From the NCBI GenBank assembly GCA_049509675.1, contig JBEKZQ010000098.1, positions 1-15,695 of the forward strand: DNA of 15,695 nucleotides, given 5' to 3'. The notes under the pieces are model-generated. The model was given only the letters and a program-made list of their open reading frames with translations, was not told the DNA's origin and ran no database searches. Shown one piece after another: positions 13,671 through 15,695 of the stretch. Numbering within the stretch: position 1 is the first letter of the stretch; each line of letters opens with the position of its first letter. The translations under genes and the position numbers were made by a program. Source of the stretch: JBEKZQ01 sp049509675. Its GTDB lineage: Bacteria; Planctomycetota; Planctomycetia; Pirellulales; Thermoguttaceae.

Positions 13671-14066
13671 ATGATGACCGACCCCATTGCCGACATGTTG
13701 ACCCGCATCCGCAATGCGGTGCGCGTCGAAAGGCCCCACGTGGACATGCCCCTGTCCAAGGTCAAACGCGGACTGGCGGAAGTGCTCAAGCGCGAGGGCT
13801 ACATCTGGGATTGGGAAGAGATGCCCGGCGAGCCGGCCAAGCAGCTCCGCGTCCACCTGAAGTACGGACCCAACGGGGAGCGGGTGATCCGCCGCATTCG
13901 CCGCGTCAGCAAACCCGGCCGGCGCGTGTACAGCGGCGCCACCGACTTGCGGCCGATCCTGGGCGGCCTGGGAATTTGTATTATCAGCACCAGTCGCGGG
14001 GTTATCAGCGACCGCGAGGCCCGGCAACGCAAGCTGGGCGGGGAAGTGCTGTGCGAGATCTGGTGA
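13671..14066 (+). CDS. rpsH: 30S ribosomal protein S8
   Basis: 131 residues, the normal length. MMTDPIADMLTRIRNAVRVE begins it, and LGGLGICIISTSRGVISDRE with the final GGEVLCEIW is the diagnostic C-terminus. S8 binds helix 21 of 16S rRNA and in enterobacteria represses the spc operon through an mRNA mimic near rplE. ATG 13671 is used; ATG 13674 is the alternative. GAGGA at 13654-13658 lies rather far upstream (12 nt). It is 17 nt after rpsN. Confidence 0.97.
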   Translation: MMTDPIADMLTRIRNAVRVERPHVDMPLSKVKRGLAEVLKREGYIWDWEEMPGEPAKQLRVHLKYGPNGERVIRRIRRVSKPGRRVYSGATDLRPILGGLGICIISTSRGVISDREARQRKLGGEVLCEIW

Positions 14067-14078
14067 GCAGATGATTTC

Positions 14079-14096
14079 GGTGCTCGCAAGAGCACC
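14079..14096 (+). promoter_or_regulatory. GNRA-capped hairpin between rpsH and rplF
   Basis: GGTGCTC (14079-14085) and GAGCACC (14090-14096) form a perfect 7-bp stem closed by a GCAA tetraloop, a stable RNA shape. It lies in the 59-nt gap 30 nt before rplF. No U-run follows, so it is not an intrinsic terminator. An mRNA stability or protein-binding role is possible. Confidence 0.6.
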
Positions 14097-14125
14097 TGGC
14101 AACGTATCGAGCAGGGTTCAGAACC

Positions 14126-14671
14126 ATGTCCCGGATCGGAAAAAAGCCGGTGTCGATTCCCGACCGCGTTCAGGTCGAGATCGCCGAGTCCACCGTGAGC
14201 ATCGAAGGGCCGTTGGGCAAGCTGCAATGGCAGCTTCGTCCCGAGGTTAGCGTGGCGTGCGATGCCGCGGCCAAGACCGTGGCCGTCACACGCCATCGCG
14301 ACGATCGCCTCAGCCGGGCCCTGCACGGACTGACGCGAGCGGTGCTGGAGAACATGATGGTGGGCGTGACCAAGGGCTACGAGAAACGTCTGGAGATCCA
14401 GGGCGTGGGCTATTTGGCCGCCGTTCTGGGCAGGACGCTGCAACTCCGCGTCGGGCTGGCCAACGAACTGCAGGTGCCGATCCCCGAGGGACTCAAAGTC
14501 ACCTGTCCCGATCAACAGCACATCGTGGTGCAAGGAATCGATAAGCAGTTGGTGGGCCAGTTCGCGGCCGAGGTGCGTGCCCGGCGAAAGCCCGAACCGT
14601 ATAAGGGCAAGGGCATCCGCTACCTCGGCGAGGTGGTCCGCCGCAAACAGGGCAAGGCCATGGTGAAGTAA
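14126..14671 (+). CDS. rplF: 50S ribosomal protein L6
   Basis: 181 residues. MSRIGKKPVSIPDRVQVEI at the start and the second-domain signature PEPYKGKGIRYLGEVVRRK at the end are diagnostic, with VTKGYEKRLEIQGVGY between the two duplicated domains. L6 sits near the factor-binding site by the sarcin-ricin loop. The ATG at 14126 fits the family start; AGCAGGG upstream is a weak ribosome site. The stop is followed immediately by a solo palindromic repeat. Confidence 0.97.
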   Translation: MSRIGKKPVSIPDRVQVEIAESTVSIEGPLGKLQWQLRPEVSVACDAAAKTVAVTRHRDDRLSRALHGLTRAVLENMMVGVTKGYEKRLEIQGVGYLAAVLGRTLQLRVGLANELQVPIPEGLKVTCPDQQHIVVQGIDKQLVGQFAAEVRARRKPEPYKGKGIRYLGEVVRRKQGKAMVK

Positions 14672-14672
14672 G

Positions 14673-14709
14673 CTGTAGGACGGATTGCCAATCCGTCTTG
14701 CGAAAACCC
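14673..14709. repeat. Solo, degenerate copy of family A repeat
   Basis: CTGTAGGACGGATT followed by GCC and AATCCGTC reproduces one half of the element at 580-640, with an 8-bp hairpin at 14680-14698 and a GAAAACC tract after it that matches the centre of the full element (GAAAACC at 608-614). The second half is missing. It lies 2 nt after the rplF stop. Confidence 0.78.
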
Positions 14710-14714
14710 AGAGT

Positions 14715-14754
14715 AGGCGGGGCACCCCGTGCCTGACTTTACGCAGTACGCAGT
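14715..14754. repeat. Small hairpin and 7-nt tandem repeat before rplR
   Basis: CGGG (14718-14721) and CCCG (14726-14729) form a short stem, extended imperfectly by AGG/CCT outside it. ACGCAGT is then repeated twice (14741-14747, 14748-14754). Both are simple structures in the 105-nt rplF-rplR gap. The 7-nt period echoes the array before rpsN. Confidence 0.5.
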
Positions 14755-14776
14755 TTAAGGTGAGTGAGACGATCCA

Positions 14777-15145
14777 GTGACACACGAAAGAGAAACCCTC
14801 CGACAGCGTCGGCGGCGCGGGTTCCGGGTGCGGAACCGATTGAAGCAGGACGCCACCTGCCCGCGGCTGAGCGTTTTTCGCAGCCACAAGCACGTCTACG
14901 CCCAGATCATCGACGATTTGGCGGGCCGCACGCTGGCGGCGGCGAGCAGCAAAGATGCCCAACTGCGCGAGCAGTTGCGCTACGGCGGCAATAAGGCGGC
15001 GGCCGTCGTGGTGGGCAAGGCGATTGCCCAGCGGGCCTTGGAAGCGGGCATTCGGGAGGTCGTTTTCGATCGCCGCGAGTACAAATATCACGGCCGCGTG
15101 GCGGCGCTGGCCGGCGCGGCCCGCGAAGGCGGCCTGAAGTTTTAG
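14777..15145 (+). CDS. rplR: 50S ribosomal protein L18
   Basis: 122 residues. The basic N-terminus RQRRRRGFRVRNRLK leads into PRLSVFRSHKHVYAQIIDD, with AAVVVGKAIAQRALEAGIRE and VVFDRREYKYHGRVAALAGA toward the end, all L18 signatures. L18 brings 5S rRNA to the 50S subunit together with L5. The start is GTG 14777; AAGGTGAG (14757-14764) is upstream with a 12-nt spacer. Its upstream gap holds three small repeats and its downstream gap (114 nt) holds a strong hairpin. Confidence 0.96.
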   Translation: MTHERETLRQRRRRGFRVRNRLKQDATCPRLSVFRSHKHVYAQIIDDLAGRTLAAASSKDAQLREQLRYGGNKAAAVVVGKAIAQRALEAGIREVVFDRREYKYHGRVAALAGAAREGGLKF

Positions 15146-15160
15146 AATGCCAGCGGTCCA

Positions 15161-15205
15161 GCAATGATGCGATCCTTCCCTTGTCGCTGCGGTTCGTATC
15201 ATTGC
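15161..15205 (+). promoter_or_regulatory. Long hairpin between rplR and rpsE
   Basis: GCAATGATGCGATCC (15161-15175) pairs with GGTTCGTATCATTGC (15191-15205) over 15 positions with one mismatch and one G-U pair, around a 15-nt loop. CAGC and GCTG outside can extend it. No U-run follows. It may be an RNA structure in the spc transcript or another palindromic repeat unit. Confidence 0.65.
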
Positions 15206-15259
15206 CGGCTGCGCAAAGTATAACACCGTCCCCAAGCATAACGTAAGCGGAACAGCGAT

Positions 15260-15695
15260 ATGTCCACAGAAACATCGACACGCGGCGAGCTGATCGAGAA
15301 GGTCATCAAGATCCGACGTTGTGCGGCCGTGGTCAAAGGCGGCCGGCGCTTCAGTTTCACGGGCCTGGTGGTGGTCGGCGACGGTCACGGCCGGGTGGGC
15401 TGGGGCTACGGCAAGGCCAACGAGGTGCCGCCCGCCGTGGAGAAGGCCAATAAGGACGGCGCCCGCCGCATGGTGACCGTGGCCTTGCAAGGCACGAGCA
15501 TCCCGCACACCGTGGTAGGCCAATTCGGCGCCGCCAAGGTGGTCCTGGTTCCGGCGGCGCCGGGCACGGGCGTGATTGCCGGCATGGCGGTCCGCGCCGT
15601 GTGCGAGGCCTGCGGCATCCGCGATATCCTCACCAAGAGCTTCGGCTCCAACAACCCGATCAACCTGACCAAGGCCGCCATCAGCGCACTGGAGC
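15260..15695 (+). CDS. rpsE: 30S ribosomal protein S5, N-terminal part (cut by the window end)
   Basis: 145 codons are present from ATG 15260, with no stop before the edge. The S5 double-stranded RNA-binding-like domain reads GGRRFSFTGLVVVGDGHGRV then GWGYGKANEVPPAVEKA. The second domain follows with VVLVPAAPGTGVIAG and NPINLTKAA. S5 contributes to decoding accuracy and forms part of the mRNA entry site. A GCGGAA stretch (15247-15252) lies about 7 nt before the ATG. Only the final residues are missing compared with typical lengths of 160-175. Confidence 0.96.
   Translation, partial: MSTETSTRGELIEKVIKIRRCAAVVKGGRRFSFTGLVVVGDGHGRVGWGYGKANEVPPAVEKANKDGARRMVTVALQGTSIPHTVVGQFGAAKVVLVPAAPGTGVIAGMAVRAVCEACGIRDILTKSFGSNNPINLTKAAISALE

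Noticed and set aside
13799..15523. Minus-strand open frame of 574 codons opposite rpsH to rpsE
   Set aside because: Antisense to four clear ribosomal genes and their gaps. Composition follows the codon bias of the plus-strand genes and no family signature is present.

Overview
The window looks like a GC-rich chromosomal segment from a planctomycete, probably close to Pirellulales. This rests on three things: the style of the ribosomal proteins, a very large secreted beta-propeller / c-type haem / FGE-like fusion of a kind common in that phylum, and many intergenic palindromic repeats. No rRNA or 16S sequence is present, so the placement is an inference.

Layout. Positions 1-4676 hold two forward genes for exported proteins: a small cupin (63-566) and a 1336-residue multidomain protein (666-4676) related to the planctomycete 'hydrazine synthase alpha middle domain' group. 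A perfect cloverleaf-like palindrome (580-640) lies between them. Positions 4779-5048 encode only domain V of elongation factor G, just upstream of the ribosomal cluster where a complete fusA is often found. It is followed by a convergent toxin-antitoxin pair (DUF2281-type antitoxin and PIN-domain toxin, 5062-5684, minus strand). The str/S10 junction therefore appears to have been broken up and refilled with accessory DNA.

Positions 5685-6253 have no gene but carry a repeat unit and a near-consensus sigma70-type promoter (TTGACG, 17 nt, TATGAT at 6154-6182) that should drive the ribosomal genes. From 6254 to the right edge runs the S10-spc cluster in canonical order: rpsJ, rplC, rplD, rplW, rplB, rpsS, rplV, rpsC, rplP, rpmC, rpsQ, rplN, rplX, rplE, rpsN (zinc form), rpsH, rplF, rplR, rpsE (cut by the window end). 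All are on the plus strand and code for 30S and 50S proteins.

The cluster has unusual non-coding content. A 338-nt gap between rplP and rpmC is filled by an inverted pair of CCCTCTCCC hairpins and a ~120-bp MITE-like double-hairpin element. Five 7-nt repeats sit directly against the rpsN start. A solo copy of the 580-640 repeat lies between rplF and rplR. Further hairpins occur before rplB, rplF and rpsE. rpsC and rplP overlap by 62 nt. I did not find a clear, self-contained novel defence or metabolic system. The best leads are the orphan EF-G domain V, the haem/FGE-like fusion protein, and the related architecture of the palindromic elements.
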